A stretch of 64,000 nucleotides of DNA from Treponema lecithinolyticum ATCC 700332. Its GTDB lineage: Bacteria; Spirochaetota; Spirochaetia; Treponematales; Treponemataceae. Of this stretch, positions 55,071-63,657 are shown one piece after another (positions within the stretch are counted from its first letter, which is position 1; every line of letters starts with the position of its first letter). The position numbers were made by a program, and so were the translations under genes. Location: assembly GCA_000468055.1 (NCBI GenBank), contig KI260564.1:150536-214535 (forward strand), given 5' to 3'. The notes under the pieces are model-generated. The model searched no databases and was not told the DNA's origin. It saw only the letters and a program-made list of their open reading frames with translations.

Positions 55071-56192
55071 TCATCGGCCTCCGCTTCAAGCGGCAAACCT
55101 TTCCACTTTGCCGCAAGATAGGCTTCGATAAACGGGTCAAGTTCGCCGTCCATAACGGCTTGAATATTACCCGTCTCATGCCGGGTGCGTAAATCTTTTA
55201 CCATCGTATACGGCTGGAATACATACGAGCGTATTTGACTGCCCCATGCAATATCTTTTTTTTCTTGCGCGAATTTTGCGTTTTCTTTTTCTTTTTCCTG
55301 TTTGTAGTATTCGTACAAGCGCGCTTTAAGCATGCTCATGGCAGTTGCCCGGTTCATCGTTTGACTTCGCTCGGTTTGGCAAGCAACCACAATACCGGTC
55401 GGCAAGTGCGTAAAGCGAACAGCCGAATCGGTTTTATTGACATGCTGACCGCCCGCCCCGCCGGAACGATAAGTATCTACACGCAAATCTTCAGGCTTAA
55501 TTTCGACTTCTATGCTGTCGTCGAGCACAGGGAACACGTATACCGAAGAAAACGAAGTATGCCGGCGCGCATTTGAATCAAAGGGGCTGATACGCACCAG
55601 CCGATGCACTCCTGCTTCCGACTTTAGATAACCGTATACGTAATCGCCTGAAATTTGCAGCGTAACCGATTTTAAACCGCCTTCGGCTTCCAGCATATCG
55701 ACCGTTTCAATTTTATAACCGCGGCGTTCCGCCCAACGGGTATACATACGGCACAGCATTTGCGCCCAATCGCAGGCTTCGGTGCCGCCGGCGCCGGAAT
55801 GTATGCTTAAAAAAGCGCTGTTTTTATCGACTTCATCCGACAATAAATTCAATATGCTGTATTTTTCGTAATTTTCTTTCGCTTTGTTAAAAGTTTGACT
55901 TATTTCGTCTTCCAAACCGTCGTCCGCCGATTCTGCTGCCAGTTCGTATAAAGTTTCAAGATCTTCGCAAGTTTTTACCAAATCGCGCCACGGTTCTATT
56001 TTATTTTTAAGCAGTTTTATTTCCTGCAAAACTTTTTCCGCTTTTGCCGGATCAGACCAAAAATCGGCAGCGAGGGTTAGTTCTTCTTTTGAAGCAATAC
56101 GTTTTTCAACCGCTTCGTGGTCAAAGACGCCCCCAAACATCGAGAATATCCGCTTTTAACGAAGCGATGGGCATTTTAAAATCTTCAAGCAT
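55067..56192 (-). CDS. prfB: peptide chain release factor 2 (programmed +1 frameshift)
   Basis: RF2 reads UGA/UAA stops. The gene starts at ATG 56192 (AAGGA upstream), encodes 23 residues (MLEDFKMPIASLKAD...GRL), then meets an in-frame TGA at 56123-56121. Shifting +1 at CTTTGAC continues into DHEAVEKRI for 351 more residues, giving 374 in all. The GGQ loop is GGAGGQHVNKTDSAVR and the codon-reading loop is near SPFDSNARRHTSF. Low RF2 favours the shift, so the factor regulates itself. The start at 56140 of the shifted frame is an artefact of the frame break. Confidence 0.95.
56120..56132 (-). promoter_or_regulatory. RF2 +1 frameshift site (CTT TGA C)
   Basis: CTT (56126-56124), TGA (56123-56121), C (56120). 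A G-rich GGGGG (in TGGGGGCG) sits just upstream, in the place of the internal Shine-Dalgarno-like stimulator of known prfB sites. Confidence 0.93.
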
Positions 56193-56210
56193 AGCGTGTT
56201 CCTTTTTCTT

Positions 56211-56495
56211 TTATCTTTGTGCCGGCGGACGCAGCATACAGCGGCGCCACCTTTTTTTATTTAATTCCGTAATCGCCATAAAACCGTTTACGGGATATTG
56301 ATATATGCGTACCCTATCGTAATAATCGGTAACTTTGTCTATGTCTTTTTTTAAAGTATGCAGCCTTTTTTCGGTTACAGCCGTATGTTCCCAGCACGCC
56401 CGCTGTATTTTTACAAAACCGTACTGCGAAAGCACCGATACGATTGCACGGGAAGACTCCAAGCCGCCCGGATCCAAAACGACGGAAACAAACAT
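56211..56495 (-). CDS. Cas2-like small ferredoxin-fold protein
   Basis: 94 residues. The start FVSVVLDPGG has a strand ending in D8, the place of the conserved Asp of Cas2. The helix SSRAIVSVLSQYGFVKIQRA, the WEH pair, KRLHTLKKDIDKV and DRVRIYQYP follow the Cas2 beta-alpha-beta-beta-alpha order. No cas1, other cas gene or CRISPR array is present. It lies 18 bases before prfB on the same strand and leads the long unit. Cas2, VapD-like or an unrelated ferredoxin fold are all possible; the resemblance is by eye only. Confidence 0.5.
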   Translation of the reverse strand: MFVSVVLDPGGLESSRAIVSVLSQYGFVKIQRACWEHTAVTEKRLHTLKKDIDKVTDYYDRVRIYQYPVNGFMAITELNKKRWRRCMLRPPAQR

Positions 56496-56502
56496 ATATT
56501 AC

Positions 56503-56531
56503 AGCATAATTGAAAGCACACATCTTGTCAA
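56503..56531 (-). promoter_or_regulatory. promoter of the Cas2-like/prfB unit
   Basis: Minus strand: consensus TTGACA (56531-56526), 17-base spacer, TATGCT (56508-56503). The -10 ends 7 bases before the ATG at 56495, again with no Shine-Dalgarno. Confidence 0.75.
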
Positions 56532-56559
56532 ACCGTTTATTTTAAAGCATTATATATGT

Positions 56560-57468
56560 ATGAAACGTTATGCACTTTTGTGCGCGTGCGCTTGCATGTA
56601 TGCAGCTGTTGCGGCACAAAGCAAACCGATAGTATTGCATATAACGGCATCCGCATTGGAAACGGACGGCGAAATCAGCGTCCGCTGGCAAATGGATAAA
56701 CAAAGCACACAATCGGTTAGCCGGCTGCTTGTATTTAGAAGCACTGACGGCATTATTAAAACGATTGACGAAAACGCCGTGCCGCACGCGGTTTTGTCTG
56801 CCGGCAGCACGGAATACCGCGATAAAGTATCCGACACGTCAAGTACGTATTACTATGCAGTTATTGCAGAGCAAAGCGACGGAAGCGCATACAATATAGT
56901 CATCCCTTCGGTAAACGCAACTTTAACAGGAGTAACGCTTGCTTTATCGGCACAGCCGCTTACGACAAACGATGAAAAAGAACTTTTTGCCGAACCATCC
57001 CCGGTTCCCGTTAAAACTCCCGTAACGCTAAGAAAACGCCCGCTTCCCCGCCTTAATATATTGCCGAATATTGTGCCGGAACAAAACGCATATCCAAAAA
57101 GCGGCGAAATACAATCAAACTACAACGCTTATGATATAAACACCGATGAAAACATTAAAGCCGATATTTTAGAACAAGAAAAAAACGATGAGCTTTTAAG
57201 CGGCGACGATTACACGCTTTTTGCAATTATAAACGAACGTTTTACCCCAAAAGACTGGGAAAATGCCGAAAAAGACTTACGCCGCTTTTTGCACATAAAC
57301 CGAAGCGAAGAAGTAAATGCGCGTGCTTTTTTTTATTTAGGGCAAGCACTGTATTTTAACGGTAAATACCGCCAAGCGCTCGAATGCTTTCAAAATTCGC
57401 AGCGTTTTTTTCCCGTTCTTTCAAAAAAATGGAGCGAGCGCGCCCTCGACCGCTACCGAACGGAATAA
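56560..57468 (+). CDS. secreted protein with FnIII-like and TPR-like parts
   Basis: 302 residues. Signal peptide about 1-19 (LLCACACMYAAVAAQSK). A fibronectin type III-like module (VLHITASALETDGEISVRWQ ... TYYYAVIAEQSDG; about 20-120), a Pro-rich linker (PSPVPVKTPVTLRKRPLPR), then a helical TPR-like C-terminus (ARAFFYLGQALYFNGKYRQA). I use ATG 56560, where the signal peptide starts; no Shine-Dalgarno is visible. Function unknown. It is convergent with the 700-residue TPR gene, 19 bases away. Confidence 0.65.
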   Translation: MKRYALLCACACMYAAVAAQSKPIVLHITASALETDGEISVRWQMDKQSTQSVSRLLVFRSTDGIIKTIDENAVPHAVLSAGSTEYRDKVSDTSSTYYYAVIAEQSDGSAYNIVIPSVNATLTGVTLALSAQPLTTNDEKELFAEPSPVPVKTPVTLRKRPLPRLNILPNIVPEQNAYPKSGEIQSNYNAYDINTDENIKADILEQEKNDELLSGDDYTLFAIINERFTPKDWENAEKDLRRFLHINRSEEVNARAFFYLGQALYFNGKYRQALECFQNSQRFFPVLSKKWSERALDRYRTE

Positions 57469-57487
57469 AGAGCGTGCAAACGGCTCT

Positions 57488-59560
57488 CTAGCGAATAGAT
57501 TGAATTAAATCGTATAAAAGCGATTTTCGTTTTTCAACTTTCGGCGGAGAAGCTTCTTGAGCATTTTTTTTTCGCGACTTTTTAGACTTTGCCGTTTCTT
57601 CGGTTTGCGTATCCTGCGTTTGCGCAGCGCCGCTTTTTACAAGCGGAAGCAATTCATCGTCGATTGCAAGCAAATCGTAAAATCCTGTTTGTTTAAAATC
57701 GCCTTGCGAAATATCTTCGCCTATAGCGCTCAGCGTTACCGTTCCGAGCGCTTTTTTTTCGTCGTATTTTAATCCGATCCCCGTATCGGCTATTTTAAGA
57801 TCGCCTTTTTTATACACGGAAAAACTTTGTCCCATCAGCGCACCGTCTTTAGTACCGAAATCGATTAACACGGTTGTACCTCTGCGTTTAATAACCCTTG
57901 CTTTTTGAGGCATAAGAGTACGCACATCGTCGCGGATTTTTTGTAAAACCGATGCTAAACGGTCGTTTCCGGTGCGGTACACATCCAACGACAAAGCTTT
58001 ATTGCCGGTAAAAGCGGAGTATATGTCCATACGCACGGTGATATCTCGCTCGCCTTCAAGCACATCGATGAGCGCAAAAAAATCGTATGAGCGTGAGCGG
58101 GCATCTTTAAACGCTTGCGCATAACCGCTTACGCTTTGCCCGGCGGTAATTGCACGCACCGTTTGTTCCGAGTTAAAAATGTCGCCAAGTATGCCCGCCA
58201 CTACAGGAAATACGTGCTGATGATGTACCGACAGCGTATCTGCCGGATAGTACAACCCCATAGTCCAACGGGTTTTATCCAAATAAAACGGTTCTATATC
58301 CCATTTAACCGGCAAACTGTTTTGCAGCAAAGACGTATAGGATTCAATCGTATCGTCGATGCGCGCATTCGATTTATCCTGATCGTGTAAAAAGTTAAGC
58401 TGAGAAAGGTAAGATTCGTTTAAGCCGTCGTTTCGCAAAATATCGGCAAGGGCAACTCGCGCCGTTACATCGACAGGGTTAAGACGCAGAGCACGCTGAT
58501 ATTCGTATAAAGCTTGCACTGCCATAAATTTTTCCATATAAACGCCGGCTTTTTCCAAATGATAGGAAGCCCATTTTGCACGCCGTTTATCTTCCACTTC
58601 CGTTGAAGCGAATACCAGCAGTTCAAATGCGGCGCGCATTATTTCGTCTTGAGGGTCTACGGTTAAACCGGTATTCCACGCCGTTAATGCGTTTTCGGTT
58701 TGTCCGAGCATTTCAAAAGCAAGACCCTTAACGTACCACGCCGAAGATTGATTTCTGTTTTTGGAAATACGGTAGTCGCAAATATCTATTGTTTCCGTGT
58801 AGCGCTTTTGTGCATACAAAATATCGGCAAGCAATTTGTACGCCGTATCGTAATTGCCGTCTAAAAGAATTGCTGTGCGCACGTATGTTTCCGCATCGGA
58901 TAAATTATTTGCTTGAGCCGCCAAATAACCGGCAAAATAATGTACTTGCGCATTGCCGCTGTGAGCTTTAAGCGCTTGAAGAATATAAGAGTGCGCTTTA
59001 TCCCGTTTACCTTGCCGTTCGGCAAGCAAAGCTAAAGATAACAGCGCTTTTTTATTGCCCGTTTGGCGTTTAAGCGCATCCGCATAATATTGCTCGGCAG
59101 CCGAAAATTTACCGTCAAAAATATCGAGCTGCGCCAAACCGAAGCGCGCTTGTATATCGTTTGGAAACGAAACGAGCACTTGTGAAAACAGTTTACGCGC
59201 TTCATCTATTTTTTCTGCTCCGATAAGGGCAAATCCTTTTAAATTTAAAACATCGGTACGGTTTTTTATATATTTTGCTGCAGTATCGGCATATTGCACC
59301 GCCAAATCGTATTGTTCAAGTTCATACGCACACTGAGCAAGCGCAAACCATGCTTCCCCGTAGGATTGATTTACGCTTACCGCTTGCTGGTATTGTTCGA
59401 GTGCGGCATACCAATCGCCCCTGTTTTGATACTCTTTTCCCCTTGCATATAAATCGAGCGCGGAAGTTTTACTTGCCGTTTGCGCACCGGCATTTTGTAT
59501 ACCGACGGAAAGCATAAAAAAAAATGCCGCAAAAACAACGCATAGGTATTTTTGTTTCAT
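57488..59560 (-). CDS. secreted TPR-repeat protein
   Basis: About 690 residues. Signal peptide about 1-26 (VFAAFFFMLSVGIQNAGAQ). About eleven tetratricopeptide repeats over 40-420 (GDWYAALEQYQQAVSVNQSY is the first), a ~200-residue alpha/beta region (FPVVAGILGDIFNSEQTVRA), a beta-barrel-like part (VLIDFGTKDGALMGQSFSVYKKG) and a basic Lys-rich tail. I use ATG 59560 over the frame limit at 59590 because it begins the signal peptide. Likely periplasmic scaffold; it is the last of the phoH-led unit, 32 bases after tlyC. Confidence 0.75.
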   Translation of the reverse strand: MKQKYLCVVFAAFFFMLSVGIQNAGAQTASKTSALDLYARGKEYQNRGDWYAALEQYQQAVSVNQSYGEAWFALAQCAYELEQYDLAVQYADTAAKYIKNRTDVLNLKGFALIGAEKIDEARKLFSQVLVSFPNDIQARFGLAQLDIFDGKFSAAEQYYADALKRQTGNKKALLSLALLAERQGKRDKAHSYILQALKAHSGNAQVHYFAGYLAAQANNLSDAETYVRTAILLDGNYDTAYKLLADILYAQKRYTETIDICDYRISKNRNQSSAWYVKGLAFEMLGQTENALTAWNTGLTVDPQDEIMRAAFELLVFASTEVEDKRRAKWASYHLEKAGVYMEKFMAVQALYEYQRALRLNPVDVTARVALADILRNDGLNESYLSQLNFLHDQDKSNARIDDTIESYTSLLQNSLPVKWDIEPFYLDKTRWTMGLYYPADTLSVHHQHVFPVVAGILGDIFNSEQTVRAITAGQSVSGYAQAFKDARSRSYDFFALIDVLEGERDITVRMDIYSAFTGNKALSLDVYRTGNDRLASVLQKIRDDVRTLMPQKARVIKRRGTTVLIDFGTKDGALMGQSFSVYKKGDLKIADTGIGLKYDEKKALGTVTLSAIGEDISQGDFKQTGFYDLLAIDDELLPLVKSGAAQTQDTQTEETAKSKKSRKKNAQEASPPKVEKRKSLLYDLIQSIR

Positions 59561-59592
59561 AACCGGATTTTCCCCCACCGCTTTGCACACGT

Positions 59593-60399
59593 TTATTCGC
59601 CCTCATCGGCTGCGTTTTGTGTATGCTTAATAATCTTTATTTGATTTACCCGATGCCCTTCCATATCCTGCACAATAAAGTCGTAACCGTTCCACGACGC
59701 TTTTTCGTACTTTACAGGGATTTTACCGAGTAAATCAAATACAAAACCGCCCAAAGTATCGAATTGCTCGTTGGGAAAATGTGAATGTACCGTTTCATTT
59801 AAATCGTCAAGGTTTAAGCGCGCATCGCACAACCACACGTTTTCTCCCAACTGCAAAATATCTTCACGCTCGTTATCGAATTCGTCTTGGATATCGCCTA
59901 CTATTTCTTCGATAATATCTTCCATACATACAATGCCCGATATTCCGCCGTATTCATCAATCGCAACCGCTATGTGCACGTGCCGCCTTTTAAACTCGCG
60001 CAGCAAACTGTCGATACGTTTTGATTCAGGTACAAAAAAAGCTTTACGGATAATTCTTTGCAAATCGGCAGCTTCTTTTTTTGCAAATGCCGTTATAAGG
60101 TCTTTAACGTATAAAACGCCGACTACATTGTCTATGGAATCTTCATAAACGGGAAAGCGGGAGTGTCCGCTTTCGGCTATTTTTTCTAAAAGCTCATCTT
60201 GAGGAGTTGACAGCGATAAAAAATCGACGTCTATGCGCGGGATCATCACTTCTTTTACAGAGGTTTCAGCAAGCTCTTCTATACCGCGTATCATATCGCG
60301 CTTTTCTTCGCTTAAGATATCTTGCCGCTCTTGGGTTAAGTGTCCTGGGTAAGGGTCTTCTTCGTTTTTCTTTTTAAAAATTCCGGTTAAAAAACTCAT
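59593..60399 (-). CDS. tlyC: CorC/TlyC family CBS-domain protein
   Basis: 268 residues. Two CBS domains (VKEVMIPRIDVDFLSL, then HIAVAIDEYGGISGIVCMEDIIEEIVGDI) followed by a CorC_HlyC domain (about 190-265; FVFDLLGKIPVKYEKASWNG). The N-terminal DUF21 membrane domain of Mg2+/Co2+ efflux proteins is absent, so it is the soluble TlyC/CorC form once called haemolysin. A role in metal export is the better supported general view. The ATG directly follows the ybeY stop. Confidence 0.88.
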   Translation of the reverse strand: MSFLTGIFKKKNEEDPYPGHLTQERQDILSEEKRDMIRGIEELAETSVKEVMIPRIDVDFLSLSTPQDELLEKIAESGHSRFPVYEDSIDNVVGVLYVKDLITAFAKKEAADLQRIIRKAFFVPESKRIDSLLREFKRRHVHIAVAIDEYGGISGIVCMEDIIEEIVGDIQDEFDNEREDILQLGENVWLCDARLNLDDLNETVHSHFPNEQFDTLGGFVFDLLGKIPVKYEKASWNGYDFIVQDMEGHRVNQIKIIKHTQNAADEGE

Positions 60400-60888
60400 T
60401 TACTTTTCCTCTATTATAACATAGGAGGCGAATTCATTCAATAAGCGTTCTTGCAAGCTTAGCATTTCACACTGCACGGCGTCTCCTATACGGTTTTCTC
60501 CGTGATCCATACCTTCTAAATGAAGAATACCATGAATTAACAAGCGTTTCAATTCTTCGTTTTGTGAAACGGCAAAATCGGCGGCATTTTGGGCTAAAAA
60601 TTCCAAACTGATCACTATATCGCCTGCCGCATAGCGGACTTTTCCGTTTTCGTCGGTATATTCGCTGTATTCGCCGCCTTGCTCAAAGCTTAACACATCG
60701 GTCGGGGCATCCACAGCGCGGAACTGCCGGTTTAAATTGCGGATATATTCGTTTGAACAAAAAAGTACGGAAAGCTCCCAATTATCATGGGAACGTTTTT
60801 TCAGTACACACTCTAAAAAATCCTGCGCGCGCGAAAGCCATGCGGGAAGTTCAATACCTTCGGCGGCAAACAGCAGTTTATTTTCCAT
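60400..60888 (-). CDS. ybeY: endoribonuclease YbeY
   Basis: Single-strand RNase with a role in 16S rRNA 3'-end maturation and ribosome quality control. The zinc motif is HGILHLEGMDH; other signatures are FRAVDAPTDVLSFEQ and GDIVISLE. I use ATG 60888 (162 residues, near the family's usual size), overlapping the pgpH stop by 11 bases; the frame continues up to 60969. Confidence 0.93.
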   Translation of the reverse strand: MENKLLFAAEGIELPAWLSRAQDFLECVLKKRSHDNWELSVLFCSNEYIRNLNRQFRAVDAPTDVLSFEQGGEYSEYTDENGKVRYAAGDIVISLEFLAQNAADFAVSQNEELKRLLIHGILHLEGMDHGENRIGDAVQCEMLSLQERLLNEFASYVIIEEK

Positions 60889-62611
60889 TTGTGCTTGCAT
60901 TTGTATTTGCACTTGCCGCGCCGGCAAAATTTTTTGTTTCCGATTGTTTTTCACGGGTATTTTCCGCATCGGCTTCAGGGTCTCGCTGGTTCGGGTATTC
61001 TATGCGCGAATGGTAATAGCCTGCCAAAATGTTTACAAAAGCGTTTTTTATTTTATCCAAATCGCTGAACGTAAGATCGGCTTTATCCAATTGACCGCTT
61101 TCGTATTTTCCCATTACCAGTTGACGGATAAATTTTTCAAGGCGCGGAACCGACGGATTTTCCAATGTGCGGCTTGCAGCTTCTACGGTATCGGCAAGCA
61201 TAACAACCGCAGCTTCCTTTGAAGCAGGCGGTGTTCCGGTATACGAAAATTCTTCTTCGGAAACGTTCGGATCGGCTTTTTTAGCTTCATTGTAAAAATA
61301 AACTATTAAACCGTTTCCATGGTGCTGGGCAATAATATCGATTACTTGTTGCGGAAAACGCATTTGCACTGCCCGCTCCACGCCTTTTTTTACGTGGTTG
61401 CGTATAACGGATACGGACAAGCGCGGGTTAATGTCGTTGTGTTTGTTGCCCTTTGTTTGGTTTTCTATAAAATATTCGGGCTGTTCAAGCTTACCTATAT
61501 CGTGGTAGTACGCTCCAACGCGGGCAAGTAAACCGTTTGCACCGATAGTACTGCACGCATTTTCGGCAAGGGTTGCCACCAGCATGGAGTGATTGTATGT
61601 TCCCGGAGCTGCAAGCAGCATGCGGTGCATAAGCGGATTGTTTAAGTCCGATAAATCCATCAAGCGGAATACCGAAGCGGTATTAAGCAGCACTTCAAGC
61701 GGCGTTAAAAAACCCAAAGCTAAAATGCCGGACAAAAATCCGTTAAAGGCAACAGCTGCTCCGTTTAAAAGAGAAAAAGACAAAGAGTTTGCATAAATGA
61801 TTTCCAAAGTAAACAAAAATACCCAATTAAGCAAAGCAAGCAAAACAGAAGCGAACACCAAGCTTATGCGTTTATCGAGTTTGCGCACAATACGCGCAGA
61901 TGCCACAGCCGAACTGAGCACAAACAGCGCTGAGGGCGTATGTGCCGACGAACCGTACAGCACTGCAAAAAACAGCAAAAACGAAAAATACACGGCAACT
62001 CGTTCGCTGAACAGCATAGCCGTCAGCATAACGACAAACGAAGCCGGTAAAATAATGGGCAAAGTAAAAGGTGTTGAAAAAACCGGCAATTTTCTTCCGA
62101 ACACAGCGACCGCATACACAAGCACAAACATAATCGCAAGCGTAACCGCTTCTTTTAATTCAAGGGGACGTTTAAGGAAAAAGGACGAGAACAGCAAAAA
62201 CATCAGCACGCTTAAAAGCATAAAAAACAGCATTGCATTGCCGACGGCTCTCAAGTCCACATACGCGGGCGTTTCAGCCATTTTTTTTAATTTATCGTAA
62301 CGCTCTTGCGTAATGGGAAAACCTTTTTTAATGATTTCTTCGCCTTTTACGATTGTAAACGGATTTAATTCCGTAGGCAAAAGCGTTTTTTGGGCAATAA
62401 TCGTTCTATCCGCTATTTGGTCCACTTGGTATTCCGCTAGAGGAAAAGAAAACAGCGTTTCTCCGGTTGCCGCATCAAAAAATGAAACGGTAAGCACTGA
62501 TGCAAAAGTAAGCACAAAAACTATAAAAAAAGCGTATTTTATGCGTAAGTATGCAAACGCTTTAGCAAAAAAGCTATCCGTTTGTCCGTTGGTATTATTC
62601 ATGTTCTTCAT
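60878..62611 (-). CDS. 7TM-HD phosphohydrolase (PgpH-like)
   Basis: 577 residues. Short N-terminal anchor helix, an extracytoplasmic segment (about 45-125), seven helices (about 125-340), then an HD domain with HSMLVATLAENACS, YYHDIGKLEQPEYF and IIAQHHGNGLIVYFYNEA. In Listeria the family degrades cyclic di-AMP. Here the extracytoplasmic segment is much shorter than in PgpH. The start is ATG 62611 (62602 is the alternative), overlapping the phoH stop. The Ala/Asn/Thr-rich tail overlaps ybeY. Confidence 0.88.
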   Translation of the reverse strand: MKNMNNTNGQTDSFFAKAFAYLRIKYAFFIVFVLTFASVLTVSFFDAATGETLFSFPLAEYQVDQIADRTIIAQKTLLPTELNPFTIVKGEEIIKKGFPITQERYDKLKKMAETPAYVDLRAVGNAMLFFMLLSVLMFLLFSSFFLKRPLELKEAVTLAIMFVLVYAVAVFGRKLPVFSTPFTLPIILPASFVVMLTAMLFSERVAVYFSFLLFFAVLYGSSAHTPSALFVLSSAVASARIVRKLDKRISLVFASVLLALLNWVFLFTLEIIYANSLSFSLLNGAAVAFNGFLSGILALGFLTPLEVLLNTASVFRLMDLSDLNNPLMHRMLLAAPGTYNHSMLVATLAENACSTIGANGLLARVGAYYHDIGKLEQPEYFIENQTKGNKHNDINPRLSVSVIRNHVKKGVERAVQMRFPQQVIDIIAQHHGNGLIVYFYNEAKKADPNVSEEEFSYTGTPPASKEAAVVMLADTVEAASRTLENPSVPRLEKFIRQLVMGKYESGQLDKADLTFSDLDKIKNAFVNILAGYYHSRIEYPNQRDPEADAENTREKQSETKNFAGAASANTNASTNGK

Positions 62612-63560
62612 AAGCCTGTACTATTTTTTTAACCAGCTCATTGCGCACCACATCCGAAGAATTCATATATACGATTTTAATACCGTCGATATTTTTTAAA
62701 ATGTGTACGGCATTTTTTAAACCGGATTCAGTGCGCTTGGGCAAGTCTGTTTGCGTGATATCGCCGGTAATAAATACCTTTGATCCGTCCCCCATACGGG
62801 TTAAAAACATTTTCATTTGCCGGCAATTCGTATTTTGCGCTTCATCCAAAATAACGACGCTGTCGGAGAGCGTTCTCCCGCGCATATAGGCAAGCGGCGC
62901 TATTTCTATAACACCGTTTTCAATCATTTTACGTACCGTTTCTTTGGAAACAAAGGTTTCCATAGCGTCATATAAAGGACGCAAATACGGATTTATTTTT
63001 TGCTCCAAATCGCCGGGTAAATACCCTAAATTTTCGCCGGCTTCGACCACGGGACGGGTTAAGATAATCTTTGATTTTTTGTGCGAAAAAAGCAAATTAA
63101 GCGCTTCGGCAACCATAATATACGTTTTACCCGAACCGGCAGGTCCTATGCAAAACACCATATCGCACGAGCGCATAGCTTGTACCAATTCAGCTTGATT
63201 TTTGCTTTTGGGATACAATTTGCGCTGTGCTCCGGGAATGCTGATACTTGTTTTTGAAAATAAGTCGTGCAGTTCACGCTCGGAAAGATTATTTTTCGGC
63301 GGCGGAACGTTCAAAATGGAATACACCATGTGATCGTCAGCTTCGCTGCCGTTTTCCACTTCGTCTACAATGCGGTCTATAATGTATTTAAAACGCTCGT
63401 GAATACCCGGATCGGTTTCGGAAACGGAAAGTTCGTTGCCTCTGGTAAATACCGGTACACCCAAATGGCGCTCAATGAGGCGTAAATTACAATCATTTGT
63501 GCCGCACAAACGTGAAAGCACATCCGTGTCGGGCACGACAATGGTAAACGCTGATTCCAC
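62595..63560 (-). CDS. phoH: PhoH family ATPase
   Basis: 321 residues. Walker A GPAGSGKTYIMVAEAL and Walker B VVILDEAQN, with KVFITGDITQTDLP as a sensor motif. The N-terminal domain contains an RNA-binding (KH-like) part (about 10-50). PhoH proteins act in RNA metabolism, often with YbeY, which is two genes downstream. The only possible start is the GTG at 63560, since a TGA lies just upstream in frame; there is no adjacent Shine-Dalgarno. Confidence 0.93.
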   Translation of the reverse strand: MESAFTIVVPDTDVLSRLCGTNDCNLRLIERHLGVPVFTRGNELSVSETDPGIHERFKYIIDRIVDEVENGSEADDHMVYSILNVPPPKNNLSERELHDLFSKTSISIPGAQRKLYPKSKNQAELVQAMRSCDMVFCIGPAGSGKTYIMVAEALNLLFSHKKSKIILTRPVVEAGENLGYLPGDLEQKINPYLRPLYDAMETFVSKETVRKMIENGVIEIAPLAYMRGRTLSDSVVILDEAQNTNCRQMKMFLTRMGDGSKVFITGDITQTDLPKRTESGLKNAVHILKNIDGIKIVYMNSSDVVRNELVKKIVQAYEEHE

Positions 63561-63579
63561 TGACGTATATACTACTCAT
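63493..63579 (-). CDS. possible short upstream ORF overlapping the phoH start
   Basis: ATG at 63579 with a strong AGGAG 5 bases upstream encodes about 28 residues (MSSIYVSGISVYHC...) in another frame and overlaps the first ~22 codons of phoH. It may be a regulatory leader ORF, or the true phoH start displaced by a one-base change. Confidence 0.35.
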   Translation of the reverse strand: MSSIYVSGISVYHCRARHGCAFTFVRHK

Positions 63580-63657
63580 AATCGCTCCTATACGTCAAGT
63601 GCGAATCAGTACGTTTTTTTATGCTTACTGCCTCATGTGTTTATCAATTAAACGGAG

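Noticed and set aside
55067-56140. prfB as a broken gene
   Set aside because: The TGA is part of the CTTTGAC programmed frameshift site, so the gene is intact.
56211-56495. Evidence for a CRISPR-Cas system
   Set aside because: The Cas2-like gene stands alone. I saw no regularly spaced repeats and no other cas gene on either strand.
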